From Diatrype stigma (Eukaryota; Ascomycota; Sordariomycetes; Xylariales; Diatrypaceae), in contig JAKJXP020000006.1 of the NCBI GenBank assembly GCA_022225965.2, positions 372,001-436,000 on the forward strand: a stretch of 64,000 bases of DNA, read 5' to 3'. Position 1 is the stretch's first letter; the number at the start of each line of letters is the position of its first letter. The position numbers and the translations under genes are program-made. Positions 1 through 12,000 of this stretch are shown here, one piece after another. The notes under the pieces were generated by a model. That model ran no database searches, was not told the origin of the DNA, and worked only from the letters and a program-made list of their open reading frames with translations.

Positions 1-952
1 GTTAGTACCTTGTAATAGGTTTAATTACATTTGAAATTGCCGTTCTAAGACAACTTATCAGCGCTGGTCATTAGGGATAAGTTTACGAACTTTTCTAATG
101 GAACTGGAAAGGTATTATCAATCCATGTAAGCATTTGCAAAATTCCTAATCGATAAACTGAAGTAGGTTTAGTTGATCATCATTAATTCATGTAGCAACA
201 TCCACGTCGATAATAAACTACAGGTACCGACATTTGTAAGTAGTGAGAATACTTAGTTACCCAACTTGTCACATACCTACATACATGTATAATACAGATC
301 TACACTACAAGCCTATTGGCCGACGTTGAAATCACTAATTACCTAGCCAGAGCCGGAGTTAGGGGATTCAGGGGCCCACGTAGCTGCATACTATGTACAG
401 TCTGTATTGTAACTACAGCAGAAGGTTGCATCTGGCATGGCTGCATTGCTGCATGACAAACGTTCTTTCGTAAGGCCGGTTTCTCCAAGCCTGACTTCCG
501 GTTCGCTGTTCGTCGGCCCCTCTCCAAGGAACCCCCGACATTAGGAAAGGGTTGATGTCGTGTTCACCCCGGCATCCGTGTAAGAAACATAGATGGGGGT
601 CTTCGTCACATTATTTGATATATCTCTCTCTTTATATCTGCATTAGGGGTAAAAGGCAACTGAGCCAGTCGGGACTTCGCAGCTATTAACTCAAAGGACA
701 TAACATAGAAAGAAGACACATTTATCCGCGGCATTCCACCCATATATGTATCGCCGGGAGTCACATACCTGGGTACACCAACCAACAGTACATCCTTTAT
801 TCTACATAGTTACTCCTTTTCTTTCTTCTCCACACTCGTTTGACTGGGGGTTTCTACGTATTATACACACATCTAACCATAGGTATCTCGACCATACATA
901 ACACCCAGTGAATAATCGTAATAATAATAAGAAGCCAGCCAGCCAGCCAGCC
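1..952. other. Non-coding stretch upstream of the acetyltransferase gene
   Basis: No convincing coding sequence is seen on either strand. The right-hand end must hold the promoter and 5' leader of the acetyltransferase gene, with a short GCCA tandem run just before its ATG. No RNA gene or repeat family was recognised. Confidence 0.5.
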
Positions 953-2200
953 ATGTCGCTCCCTTCGTCCAACAATAACATCAAGACCGGACAGCAGTCT
1001 TCCATCCGGTCCTTCTTCACCCCGAAGCAGCCCACCTACGCTCCTCCGCCACCGTCGAGACAGACTGCCCCACCACCGCCGCCGCCACCAGCAACAGCAA
1101 CAGCAAAGACATCACCACCACCCCCTGCGATACCGAGCCCTCACGAAACCAACAATGGACCATCCTCCTCGGAAGCGGCCTTACCCCGCCCAGCCTCCCT
1201 CCACCCCCAAGCGACCATCTCGCCCATCCTCCCCGAGCACATCCCCGCGCTGCGCCGCATCACCTCGCTGCTCCTCCCCGTGAACTACCCGGACTCGTTC
1301 TGGGCGCGGCTCTCGGACCCGCAGTCCTCCGGGGCCTTCAGCCGGGTTCTGCTCTGGACCGACGACTCCTCCCCCTCCTCCGAACCCAAGGTGATCGGAG
1401 GCCTAGTCTGCCGACCGGAGCCTTCGCCCTTCCCCCTCACCGCGCACCCACCACCAACACCAGCAGGAGGAGCAGGGGGGGAGAACTCGCTATACATCCA
1501 ATCCCTCGTCCTCCTCTCCCCGTACCGGGGCCTGGGCCTCGCAGCGGCGCTGCTCGCGGACGTGGCGCGCGCGGCGGCGCGGAGCCCCGATTGGGCCTGC
1601 GCCGTCGTGTGGGCCCACGTCTGGACCGACAACGCCGACGGCCTGCGCTGGTACCTGGCGCGCGGGTTCGAGCGCGAGCCCGGCGCCATCGCCGGGTACT
1701 ACTTCAAGCTGCGGCCGGACAGCGCCTGGATCGTGAGGCGGCGGATCGATGCTAGCGGCGGCGGCGGCTGGGCCGATGCCAACGGGGGTGGCAGCAAAAG
1801 CAATGGCAATGGCAGTACTGGTGTTGCGACAGCAGGGGCGACGGCCTCAATACCCCCGAGCACAACGGCCGCGGCCGCGAACCTACCACCACCACCACTC
1901 ACCGCCACGCCGCCCGTCCTAGCCGCGACTTCGACAGGACCGCCGCCTCCACGCCGCGGCCCCAGCCCCAGCCCTGCCGGCGGTTCCGGCATGTCGTTCC
2001 AGAACGCGCGGCCGGAGACGGAGTGGAACGACCTGCCGGCCGACATGCACGTATCGCGCAGCAGCAACAGCCTAGCCGTGCCTGGGGGCGGCGACAGCAG
2101 CGGGGGAGGAGGAGGGGGCAGCGGCGCCAGCTCGCGGAGCAGCTCCGGGGGCCGCAAGAAGAAGGATCGCGCTTACCCGGCTGCTGCGTTTGGGAAGTAG
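953..2200 (+). CDS. NAA50/San-like GNAT N-acetyltransferase with N-terminal PIP box
   Basis: Predicted 415-residue GNAT acetyltransferase; single exon. The first in-frame ATG is at 953; the frame is open a little upstream but without an ATG. The GNAT core spans about residues 90-265 and follows the NAA50 (San) pattern: an LPVNYPDSFW-type segment near 108, an acetyl-CoA loop YRGLGLA at 191-197 matching (Q/R)xxGx(G/A), an N-A-x-G-L-x-W-Y segment near 227, and G-Y-Y-F-K near 248. NAA50 acetylates protein N-termini and acts in sister chromatid cohesion in animals. Residues 15-22 read QSSIRSFF, a textbook PCNA-interacting box (Qxx-I-xx-FF) followed by TPK, as in DNA ligase I. Residues 30-75 and 270-415 are Pro-, Gly- and Ser-rich and probably disordered; the end is basic. 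Inference: the enzyme may be recruited to replication forks. It could instead be a lineage-specific GNAT with other substrates. Confidence 0.8.
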   Translation: MSLPSSNNNIKTGQQSSIRSFFTPKQPTYAPPPPSRQTAPPPPPPPATATAKTSPPPPAIPSPHETNNGPSSSEAALPRPASLHPQATISPILPEHIPALRRITSLLLPVNYPDSFWARLSDPQSSGAFSRVLLWTDDSSPSSEPKVIGGLVCRPEPSPFPLTAHPPPTPAGGAGGENSLYIQSLVLLSPYRGLGLAAALLADVARAAARSPDWACAVVWAHVWTDNADGLRWYLARGFEREPGAIAGYYFKLRPDSAWIVRRRIDASGGGGWADANGGGSKSNGNGSTGVATAGATASIPPSTTAAAANLPPPPLTATPPVLAATSTGPPPPRRGPSPSPAGGSGMSFQNARPETEWNDLPADMHVSRSSNSLAVPGGGDSSGGGGGGSGASSRSSSGGRKKKDRAYPAAAFGK

Positions 2201-3129
2201 TTGTTCAGTGAGAACCGATATGGAAGAGAAAAAAACGATAACGACGTCGACATGAATGAAGCGGGAGAAAGAGAAGAGAGAGAGGGGCCGGCAGAAAAGC
2301 ATAAGGCACAAGAGACGGGTTGTGCTTCTGTGTTTGTTCTCTATGAGCGAGCTGATCAGGGAAGGCAACAGAAACCAGGGGGTGGGGAGGGAGGGAGGAC
2401 GTGGCGCTTCCTTCCCCCCCTTTCCCCCTCTCCCGCCCATTGCTTGGCTGGTCGGTCAGACTCTGCAGAGCGTCGCCAATAATATGCTACGGTAATAGAG
2501 AACATCACCTGTCAACAGATGGAAATTGCCTTGCGATGGCCGATATAGCTCGAACAGGACACCGGATTTGAGCCTCCTATTTTTGAGAATAAAAGGGCAG
2601 GTGAAGGTATATACGGGGTATCCGTTCTAATATATATATATATGGGCATGTGTGAATATAAACTGGGGAGCAGCATAGCCTCATCAAACCGGCAAAGCTT
2701 CACTTCGAACACGCAAGGGGGATGATGATATTGTAGAGGATTGAGTTAGATTCATCGAGTTCTCAAGAGAAGCTAGTTTGCAACGCTCCAGTCCAGTTGC
2801 CCGAAGAGAACAGTTCGTTCTATTGTATTCAAAAATAAAGCATGCCTAATCTAAAGACTACCTAGTGATGAACTTAGGTAACTCTACCAACCACCCTTTC
2901 CCACGAACGCCGGTTCCATGTTTCGGTTCGATCGATCGATACCTTGTTTTCGCACGCCTGTACTTCAGCTCATTGCGTTCATCCCCAGCCAATTCCAAAA
3001 ACAAAAGGCGGCTCTTGGTTCATCCCTTTCCTTCCTTTCATTCATCATCATGAGGCATAAAAGTAACCATACCATATCCCCTTAACCTCCCCGCCTTACC
3101 CTCGACTCGATTGGATACAATCGGAAACT
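2201..3129. other. Convergent intergenic region
   Basis: This holds the 3' flanks of the acetyltransferase gene (plus) and glucokinase gene (minus). A short TA run lies near 2630-2642. No gene is seen; the short open frames lack family motifs or splice support. Confidence 0.5.
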
Positions 3130-4843
3130 CTAAGAGAACGTAGTCGAGCCTCCAACGCGGGGGAAGACGCTCCCGACCTTCTTGGCCAGCTCCTCTTGGA
3201 TAGACGGGAAGTAGCCGTTCGCGGCCCTCTCCTTCTTCTCCATACCGGCGGCGACCAGGGCGATTAGGGCGGCGCCGACGCCGCTGCCGTCCTTGGCGAT
3301 GCCGATGCGGATGCGCTTGGCGCCCTCGGGGCCGATGTCCTTAATCGCGGCAAGGCCCTCGAAGATCATGTCGCGGAAGAAGGGGTAGTGCTCGACGAGA
3401 CTGCCGTCCACGCCGATGTCGATGGGGTCCTCGTCCGTCTGCAGCTTGCCGCTCTGCAACACGACGGCGCCGATCGCCACCGCGGAGAGCCGCGCGGCCC
3501 GCCGTCCGACCGCGTACGAGATGTCTTTGAAGGCCTGCGCATCCTCGCGCGACGCCGTGTAGATCTGCAGCTCGTTCTCCAGTTCTTGGCGGAGCGTTGA
3601 GAGCTCGGGAGTGTTATCGGCTGCCGCGATCGACATGACTGAGCTGTCGAGCCCCCACTGCTCGAACACTCCCGACTTGGGGCTGATGTTCGTCGTGGAT
3701 TTCCAGTCGTTTGAGCTCGAATTGTCGTCGTGGAATAGCTGTATTTTGGTGTCCTTCAGCATGCCGACGACGATCAGGCGCGTGATCTCGCCCAAAAACA
3801 TTCCGGAGACTCTCTTCTCGAAAAGTTGGAATCCGGGGTTGACACTATTCTTGTCTAGATCGGCGTCCCACTCCGTGTTGGGCAACACGTTAAGCTGGTT
3901 GTCGAAGGAGCCCCATTCGGTGTTGATAACCATATCGCCCGAGGATTCGTCGTAGTCGCCCTCGACAGGCTTCTTGATATTTGCCACCTTCTCAACGTAG
4001 GCGCCGTTGGTACCAGTCCCGAATATAGCGCCGAGAAGAGTTCCAGTCTTGCCTGGCGAGGTGTATGACCGAGCCATTAGTGTGCCGACAGTGTCATTTA
4101 CCAAAGCTTGAACCTTGACGGGTAGGCGAAGTTTGTCAATTTCCTTCTGCAGCAGAGCACAGACATCCTTGCCGACTGCATCGGGAATGTCGAATCCTTT
4201 AGTCCATCGGATCAGGGTTCCTTTGTTAATTCCGACTTGCTGAACCGGAAAGCTGAAGGTGAAACCCAGACGGAAGATCGATTCGTCTCGATACCCCTCC
4301 GGGGTACTCACGCTCTGTCGCCGACGGATATGGGCTGCGAAGTGATCCTCGTGATGCTCCTTCAAGAACAACTCGATTTGTTTGGCCAGAAACCCGAATA
4401 GTTCTTCGGCCGTCTTGGCAACCATCATTTCTTTGGGAATGGCGACTTTGTCGTAGGTGAGGTTGAACGTGGTGTCACCGTTGAGATTTATAGAGCAGAC
4501 GCGGAAGTTCGTACCACCAAGGTCGACGGCGAGGTACAGCCCCTATAAACGTATCAGACAACATGAAGTAGGCAAGACGAAGGGTATTGGATGCAAATGA
4601 CGAACCTTTTCCGTGCCATTGGGGACCCCCGTGACGTAAGTTGGAATCTGGCTCAGACTTGTACCGTCCTTCTGCAACCCCTCCTCTGCGAATAGGTTAG
4701 ATGTCGAGCACTATATGTGAGATATCGGGGGTGGATGAAGTCTTACGCATCTGGCGCAGGAACTCGTGTACGCCTTTGTTGACATCCTCGTCCGTATATT
4801 CGAATTGCGCAGCGATGCGTTTTGTCTCTTCGGCGAGAGCCAT
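3130..4843 (-). CDS. GLK1: Glucokinase (hexokinase family), three exons
   Basis: Phosphorylates glucose to glucose-6-phosphate with ATP in the cytosol, the first step of glycolysis. Exons on the minus strand: 4843-4747, 4685-4606 and 4542-3130, giving 529 residues, normal for fungal glucokinases. The introns restore one frame and rebuild the N-terminal IPTYVTGVPNGTEKGLYLAV segment followed by the phosphate loop LGGTNFRVC. The sugar-binding signature GFTFSFPVQQ and the catalytic Asp of NDTVGTLMA are present, as is GAIFGTGTNGAY. The sequence is closer to remembered Aspergillus GlkA-type glucokinases than to hexokinase I/II. Intron 2 starts GTTCGT, a weak but legal donor. The gene is convergent with the acetyltransferase gene. 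Confidence 0.93.
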
Positions 4844-5449
4844 TGTAGGGGCGCGAGATACCGGTGGGGTAGTGGGAAAAGGTTGAGGGCTTTCACAGAC
4901 TGGTTCATGCACTATAGCAGCAGGCGGGGAGAATATAGTCCGTGTGAAAGGATGTGTGGTGAAGATCCGCGAGTATTGGAGTTTGACGTCGGTAAGAAAG
5001 AATTGGGCAATCTGGCAATTCGAGGAAGATTGTTAGGTCAAGTCAGGTCAGGTACTTGGTAGTTATCTGGATTTGAGGGCTGAGAAATGAGGGTAAATTG
5101 CACTTGCACGTCAGGACGGAGAAAAACCGAACTGGACCTGTGACGACAGAGGCACTATGTGGTAAGTGTAGTACGTATAGGTATGTATGTATGTAGCAAT
5201 GTGGGATGTCTAAAGGTCCGAGGCGGGGCCCGAGGGGCAATCGGGTCGATCAACCCACCAGCTGGGGCTAACACCTCTTGGGTACTATTACTGGAGAGAC
5301 TAGCGACACCTCGGTACCTAAGGGCGCCGTAGGTGTTCGGGTGCTAAGAAGTCTCCTAATAAGGGTCCTACGTAGTAGTACCTAAGTAGGTAACTACATA
5401 GTAGCTAGGGATGCTAAGGGCAGATGGAGAAACAGGCCAGGAGAAAAAA
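4844..5449. other. Glucokinase upstream region
   Basis: Promoter-side sequence of the glucokinase gene. The part near 5350-5410 is full of TACCTA/TAGGTA-type short words, which recur in the intergenic DNA of this window. No gene seen. Confidence 0.4.
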
Positions 5450-5758
5450 TCACTCGTGACGACGGGCACTTACAAGTACAAGAAGGAGGAATGCTAAGGA
5501 GAAAATACGAATCAACGTGAGTGGTGTATATCCCGTCGGGGGTTCGTTTCGTCGGGTTTCTTTGGCCTCGTCCCTCCCGGGTTTTATATCGTCATGGCCA
5601 ACCTGGGGCTGGGATGTAGCTGCTGGGGAAGAAGCTGGGGACGAAGCTGGGGCGGAAGAAGTCGTGGTGGCGTCGATGGTGGTGGCCTTGGTGACGATGG
5701 TACCGCGGAACGCGGGGTCGCCATCCTGCTCACCATCATCAGCAGCTCTGGCCCTCAT
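5450..5758 (-). CDS. Doubtful small protein with a C-terminal hydrophobic segment
   Basis: An open frame on the minus strand from an ATG at 5758 (the frame is open upstream to 5800 without another ATG) encodes about 102 residues: acidic start, Ser/Thr/Ala-rich middle, then a hydrophobic helix (LTLIRIFSLAFLLLVLV) near the end. A strong donor GTAAGT lies inside the end of this helix, so the real product could splice on and end soon after. I do not recognise a family. Against it: no clear promoter or homologue in memory and a low-complexity middle. It may be a small tail-anchored membrane protein or a chance frame. Confidence 0.25.
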   Translation of the reverse strand: MRARAADDGEQDGDPAFRGTIVTKATTIDATTTSSAPASSPASSPAATSQPQVGHDDIKPGRDEAKETRRNEPPTGYTPLTLIRIFSLAFLLLVLVSARRHE

Positions 5759-8215
5759 ACGCCAGGCTTTGTCGTCGTGTGCCGACAACGTGGGAGCCAC
5801 GGCGAGTTTCGCGGGGCTTTAGTGGAGTTAAGCCTCTGAACCTGGAGTCGCCAATCCCGCCAGTACCCCTGTACTCCGCAATGCGGCCGGCCGGTAGGTG
5901 ATTGGGCTGCCTCGATGCCTTAGCTAATTCGGATGTAACACCTGCATAGGGATACCGGGATACAGACGTACGCAGGCAGTATGCAAAGTATGTAGGGGAT
6001 GTATGGATGTGAAAGAAAACCACTCGGGAGCTTTGCTGGTAGACGGCCCGTATTCTTGTAGTGTCTGCAGGTTTCTAGGAAGCGGTTACAGGACAGGTAG
6101 GTGGGAATGAGATCATGGCTGGTCCACCCCTTTCGCGGCGGATCAAGCCTAGAACAAACTGGGGATTCTTCTGGATGAGAAGAAGGCAATGGCAACCGGC
6201 AATTCCGAAATGCAGATGCTCCTCAAGGTAACAGTCCAGTTGCTTTCGTCTCTTCCACTGTGTATGGCATGAACAGCATGATACCTGGGCAGTTATGGCT
6301 GGCTTTTAGCAAGACCGAGGCGAAAGGTGGTTCGAAGGTGAGACCATCAGAGAGATCAGGTCGGAGAGTCTCGAGAGGGGATCACGGGGAACGCAAAAAA
6401 TCGCATTTAGCGAGGAAAGCGGAAGCGACGACTTCGGGAATCACACGCCGGCTAGCTAGACAGGGTGCACACCAGATAGGCAAAGATAAGATTCAATTAT
6501 GCGAGATTTAACTTGCAGGGTATCAAGTTCAGGTCAATGCATCAAGTTCGGACCAAGGCAGTTCTCGCAAAGCTCAAGCGATATAAGGGATTGCAACGCA
6601 GTAAGTATACGTAGAGTATATTATCGAGAAAGCAAAGGCAAAGTTATAGGGGGTAATGGACGTGCAGGATGGGCATTATCTACTACTATATCGGTGAGAG
6701 GAAAAAATAGAAAGTCGGTGGGCGTCTCGATTTGCTTCAGCGCGTGATCGCTTCAAAAACGTCTCTCCAGCTGGCCACTATCCACTATTCAACCTATTTA
6801 TGGGGCCCCCCAAATTCCCCCTCAAACAACTTTTGTTGAACCATGGAGTAGACATTGGATGCGAGCAACCCTGTAAAGGGAGGTAACGTAAAGGGATGCC
6901 AGGTAGCAATAGACGAAGCTCGAGTTACCCACATAGGCAGGGTAGGTGGAAGACATATGTGCCTAGATGGTTCATTGAATTATTAAGATGGCAGGATGGT
7001 TACACTTCGCATCCCAATGGCGGGACAGAGAACGGATGCTTGGGTTCTCTGGGTTCTGTATGTATGTTGACATTGCTGCAACCCTCTTTTGCGCATCTCT
7101 GCATATCATCTTGAATCCATCGCGCAAGGGGTCCAATCAGAATGAGCAATTAGTCAAAGATCGAACTGCAAGTACGGATCTTCCATATCTTGCAGGTTTG
7201 GAAAATCCGTGCATATTGGCATGTGAACACCCTGACACCCCGACGCCTCAAAAAGTAGGGGACCTCTTATCTACTTGATCAAAAGAGGGCGGGGTTCAAG
7301 CTTGACATTCAACGAAACTACACGTACGTAGTTCTCGTTATACCCAGACTTACGCGATGCAAGATCGTATCTACCTGCTTGGATATAGATATGGGCCAAT
7401 GCAAAAATCTACACCTTGAGTAATCTTTCGTTTACAAACAGCCTAAGCTCGGTCCAATTGTATCATCCGTGATTTAATAAAGCATTTCAAATAGACAGCG
7501 TTTCACGCATGGTTCTCCACGACTTTGGCCGTCTGTTGTCGGAACGAAGAATCGAGAGGCATTCGCCATGGGCCCGTGGGCAATTACAGACAAAGCCATG
7601 ATGTTAGAACACGAAGTTCAATCAACGACTGTACCCATCTTCATTTAAGTTCTCCATGTAATCACTCATGGACATGGACTGAGTACTTACAACTGTATTG
7701 GCTTGTAGTGGGAACACATTCTAATGTCATCCTTAAGTCTCGAGCATGCTTACCATTCTTTCACAACGAACAGGTAGTCGGATTCCACGCTTTTATATTA
7801 AACTACATAATAGTTTTGGCATTGGCAGGTAGGCTGCTGCTTGATCACTTAAGCAGTTGGCGAGGAATGCGAGCGCGAGTTTGCATCTCTATTCAAGTCT
7901 TTGTCTATGTGGACTCGAGGCCGAAAGCGTCGAGGACAAAGAAAGGAGACCACCAGAACCAACATCATGTTACGTACATCAGCCGATTCGATGCATTGGA
8001 GGATGTTGGTAAGGTTGGCTCTAATGGGTGCAGCATTTGCGTTTCCCGGGTCGTATCTCCAGCTATATCTTGCGCCGTCATGCTCGAGGACGGCTTGACT
8101 CGTACACGTTACCTTCATCTCTAGGCTCAACAGGTCGAGTCAGCTGTATTGTATGTCCTTTGTTTTGCTCGCGTTTCTCAATGCAAGCTTGGATTGAAAC
8201 ACATCTACTTTGAAT
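5759..8215. other. Gene-poor intergenic region, 2.5 kb
   Basis: No gene can be supported. A frame at 7525-8124 (plus) has no recognisable composition or motif. A minus-strand stretch around 7965-8100 could be an internal exon of a small protein (it ends at a GTACGT donor), but no partner exons were found. The right end must contain the promoter of the His-rich gene. Confidence 0.4.
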
Positions 8216-9184
8216 ATGGGTCATCACCGGTCGAGACAAAGCTCATCCGGGTCCTACCATGCTGTCCAGCTCCTCAGAGAAGCTCGGGATGCTGTCCGAT
8301 ATAGTATCACAGACACTATTTACCACAGGGACTCGAAGGGTAGGAAGTCACTTGCAAGCAGCAAGAAGGTGTACTCTCCCGATGTGCTCAAATACCACGT
8401 CCATGGTGCCGAAGGGCAGATTTGGACAAACCTGGGCTCGTGGACCGAAGGCAGGGTAGACGCCATCGATTTCGGCAGCAAGCCCAGAAAGGAGAGAAAG
8501 GAAAAGAACTCTACACACCGGTCGGGCCATAGCCATCGCAGCTGTAGCCGCCAGTACCATAGTCACAGCCATCAGCATTATCATCACCATCACCATCACC
8601 ACTATCATCATCCTAACCACCGTGAGCACCAACGTGTCGATAGAGACCTTGATGACATATCAAGACGCTTCGACCGCGCCGTATCGATCTCTACGACGCC
8701 GAGGACCCCGCCACCTCCTCCCTCACTGTCAGCTACACACCCGCCGGTACCCTCGACCGAGCAATGGGAGGACCTCCCCGACCTGCCACCAGCGTACAGC
8801 CAGCTCAGCAACCTACCTGACAGCGGTGTCGTCTTCGGAAACCGGAACTTGGCGTACCGTGATGGTGCGCCGGTATACGAGGTCGTCTACCCGGAGGACA
8901 ATAAGCCGGCTGCGGCATACGAGTCTTCCTCCTACACATATACACCGCGCACGGGAGGGCTAGGCATGATGGCGGATATGAAGTGCCGGCGTAAGCTGCC
9001 GGTATTCTTTGTCCCAGACGACGACAAAGAAATGCAGGAACGTGGACAAGGCAATTGGGCGGCGGCGGAGGATAGCGAGAAAAACGACCCGTACCTTGTG
9101 CCGGAGGCCAGTGTCGAAACGAATATCAAGCAATGCCCTTATCTTCGCCAGCGTCATGGTCTGGGATCAACTGTTACTTCCTAG
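8216..9184 (+). CDS. Uncharacterised protein with a histidine-rich tract
   Basis: Single-exon frame of 322 residues from the ATG at 8216; the frame is open two codons further up without an ATG. Function unknown. The N-terminal 100 residues look folded (VYSPDVLKYH, GQIWTNLGSW). Residues about 100-138 form a His/Ser/Arg tract with a near-continuous His run, able in principle to bind Zn, Ni or Cu. A Pro-rich linker follows (about 165-185), then a WEDLPDLPPAYSQ segment with a PPAY motif, the type bound by WW domains of Rsp5-family ubiquitin ligases. No signal peptide or membrane helix. It could be an arrestin-like adaptor or a metal-buffering protein; neither is shown. Confidence 0.6.
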   Translation: MGHHRSRQSSSGSYHAVQLLREARDAVRYSITDTIYHRDSKGRKSLASSKKVYSPDVLKYHVHGAEGQIWTNLGSWTEGRVDAIDFGSKPRKERKEKNSTHRSGHSHRSCSRQYHSHSHQHYHHHHHHHYHHPNHREHQRVDRDLDDISRRFDRAVSISTTPRTPPPPPSLSATHPPVPSTEQWEDLPDLPPAYSQLSNLPDSGVVFGNRNLAYRDGAPVYEVVYPEDNKPAAAYESSSYTYTPRTGGLGMMADMKCRRKLPVFFVPDDDKEMQERGQGNWAAAEDSEKNDPYLVPEASVETNIKQCPYLRQRHGLGSTVTS

Positions 9185-11980
9185 GTAGTGTTAACAATGT
9201 CCCCTTTGAGAAACTCCTGGGTCATGTTGATGATGTCATATGTATCCAACCAAAGATTCCATCAAGCTCCAAGCCATAAGCTAGGTGTATCACAGGTTAT
9301 ATAAGCGATGAGTCCCGAACTACATCATGGAACATGGACTTCATTGATCGAGCCAAGAGATGCTGCCAATGCTTCCAGAGATTATAAATACAAGAAATAA
9401 CGGAATTTCAGACCTCGTAGAAAGCATTGAATACTGTCAGCATAGCTTTTCTTTTGTTGAAGCAATGGCATATGCCGGTATATGTTCTTATCCTCATCAA
9501 CCCCTTTCTGGGTTGATGGCTGTCTCTGAACAAGAACACCTCCTGAAATTTGCTCCCTCGAGGAGGAAGGGTGATTAGGTAGACAGCCTTCTGTCTCTAA
9601 ACAAATCGATGGCCTAAAACTTATATAACTTATGCTGGGAAGGCCCTGTATCCTTCCTCGCTTGATGTAATAAAGGATATGTGCCACAGTCGTCGTCGTC
9701 GTTCTTGGAATATTATCTGGGAACAAACATGGATTCATTAACCTAGAGTAAGACCACCACTAAGTTAGTTCCCTCCCTCTAGCGAGATCCGTGGCGAATT
9801 GTCGCCGAGAAGACATGAGAGGATATTATACGAAGTCGTCCTGGGTTTCTCCTATGAGCCGAATCTGTCTTACATAGGTATCAGCAGTATAGTAATACTG
9901 GCGAAATGAATCCAGATCATATAGGGGCTAGGAAAGGTATCCCAGATTATAACCAGGGAACTGCTAAGGCCTGCTGACGCCAAAGATTATTGTTGCGAAT
10001 TGAATCTGGTGATTGGAGTTCCATCAGTACTGTCAGCTGCCATCCTAAGCTGTGGTAAGAGCGACAACTATTTCGCACGACAGTGGCGAATGAGATGCGT
10101 AGCTTCTGTTAAGCAACTTTTAGCCGCCACCCTCAGAGAGAGGTGGTTCTAGGCCTGCCTCGATCAACGACACCCACGCCGCTTTAGGGTGAAGTAAGAG
10201 ATTGGCAAACTCAGAAGGATTCATAAGGATTGCTATAACCCGGAGAAGGTCCCTTCCAATTCAACTGAAAGCTTCGATTTGATTACCAAAGAAAATATGA
10301 GTTTAAGATTCATGAGGTAAGCACACTGGTTAGACTTTAAGGGGCTACGATCGAAACTGGTAATCTTGAACTAAGCATTATGAGGCTGCTAAAATGACGT
10401 TAGGCAAAGATATTCGATGAGGCAAGGGCTACTCGATGAAGTTATTCTAACTGGATACTTCGACAATAGGGAGGCTCATCACGTTACATCGTGAAGGATA
10501 TGTCCGAATCCTTTTAATGGAGAACTTCAGTCTACGCCGAAACTAAAGCCATCCCTAAGCGCGGCGCGGCTAACGACCATTCATCGCCAAACAGTCGGTC
10601 ACTCATGGCCGTTTATGACTCGTGGATCTGTAGAAATCTATGGGGAAGACGCATGGCTGCTGCGATAAGTTGTGGCTGATGTTACCGCTAGCTACCTCGC
10701 TACTGTAGGTGAGCCTATCCCTTAACTACGCTAAAGGTGCACCCGCTCAAGGGATAGCCAATACAGCATTGAACCTATCAGACGTTGGGAATGAGCGAGG
10801 CTCAGCACACGGCTCAGCCCCAAAAGAGGGGCCGTTTGCGTCGGACAATAAATGCGCAGTCAACTTGGAAGAGTGATGTCAACCTTGGAAGCATATAATT
10901 ATATTTAACCATATATAATTATAATTACAACTACTCGTACATGGATAGTGCAAACCAGCGTGCATTCGATGTTCATTGGGTGGGCGAGATTCAAACCACA
11001 AACTGGTGTTGTGGTCTCGGGCAGCAACCTCGAATGCTAAGGTGTTGCTCCGGTATACGTACCCGGCTTGACAACTCTCGCTTCCAGCTCTTTCATTTCC
11101 CCTGAGATGCCCAGGTGCTGTCTCCAATAGCCAGGGCTTGCGGGCACAATCGCACCGACCGAACGACAGGTGGTAACTGTCAGCTTCACAGTTGGCAGCC
11201 GAGATCTAGGACTCTCGCCGGGCTGTCTTGCGATTGCAGAAGAGTGGATTGGCTCTTGGCGGACCAAAGTCCTACATGTAACATGAGGTACTATGGTAGA
11301 CTACTTCGTGGGAACGGAACCTGCCAACACACTCACTCACTCGCAGCCCCGGACTGGGCAAAGGCCGGGGAAATCTTGCTTGGACGTACCACAGTAGGGT
11401 ATATACCGTTGTACATAGGCAGTTTCACTAGCAACTAATAAATAAATGATGTGAAGACATGTCTCCTGATCCATAGCAAACATGTCTAGCTTGTAGGACC
11501 TAGTGAAGCCCTGGGGACTGCGTGTTATTCTCGGCGTGGCCGAACTGACCTATATATCACTTTGCTCGAAGTTGTTCAAATTCGGACTGCAAGCGAACTA
11601 CAGGTATGCCTTATTCATATTCTCTAAAGTATAAACCTTGCCTCTAGGATCTTAGGTATGTAAAAGATTCTGTTGGCGCCATTCGTAATTGATAAGACTG
11701 AACTAAGCACCTATTGGTGCATTTGACTTGCATGCCTGAATACCTTGATCAATACTTTACACACAGCTAGCTACACACTGGCTCGTTGTCCCCCATATGT
11801 TGTTCTGGATTCCAGCCCTGGTGGCACAGCTCATTTCATTACATACGTGTTTGCTGTAAGTATGGTTCTTAGCGATTAAAACCTGGGATCAAGAGAACAA
11901 AGAACACCTGCAAAATTGCCTGGGCCACCGTCGTACATATGACCTCCACTTCATAGGTCAATAGGCGTGTATTGTACTGC

Positions 11981-12000
11981 GTATGTATGTACATACATAC
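11981..12000. repeat. Perfect 20-bp palindrome of GTAT/ATAC units
   Basis: Two copies of a GTATGTATGT-type arm face each other with no spacer. TATG/CATA words are frequent in this DNA, so this may be a chance product of microsatellite growth. Confidence 0.7.

Noticed and set aside
7525..8124. 199-residue open frame on the plus strand
   Set aside because: Unusual residue mix, no motif, stop-rich neighbouring frames and overlap with a more protein-like minus frame.
7965..8130. Possible exon of a small protein on the minus strand (YSWRYDPGNANAAPIRANL...QCIESAD, ending at a GTACGT donor)
   Set aside because: It looks protein-like, but no signal-peptide exon upstream or terminal exon downstream could be joined in phase.
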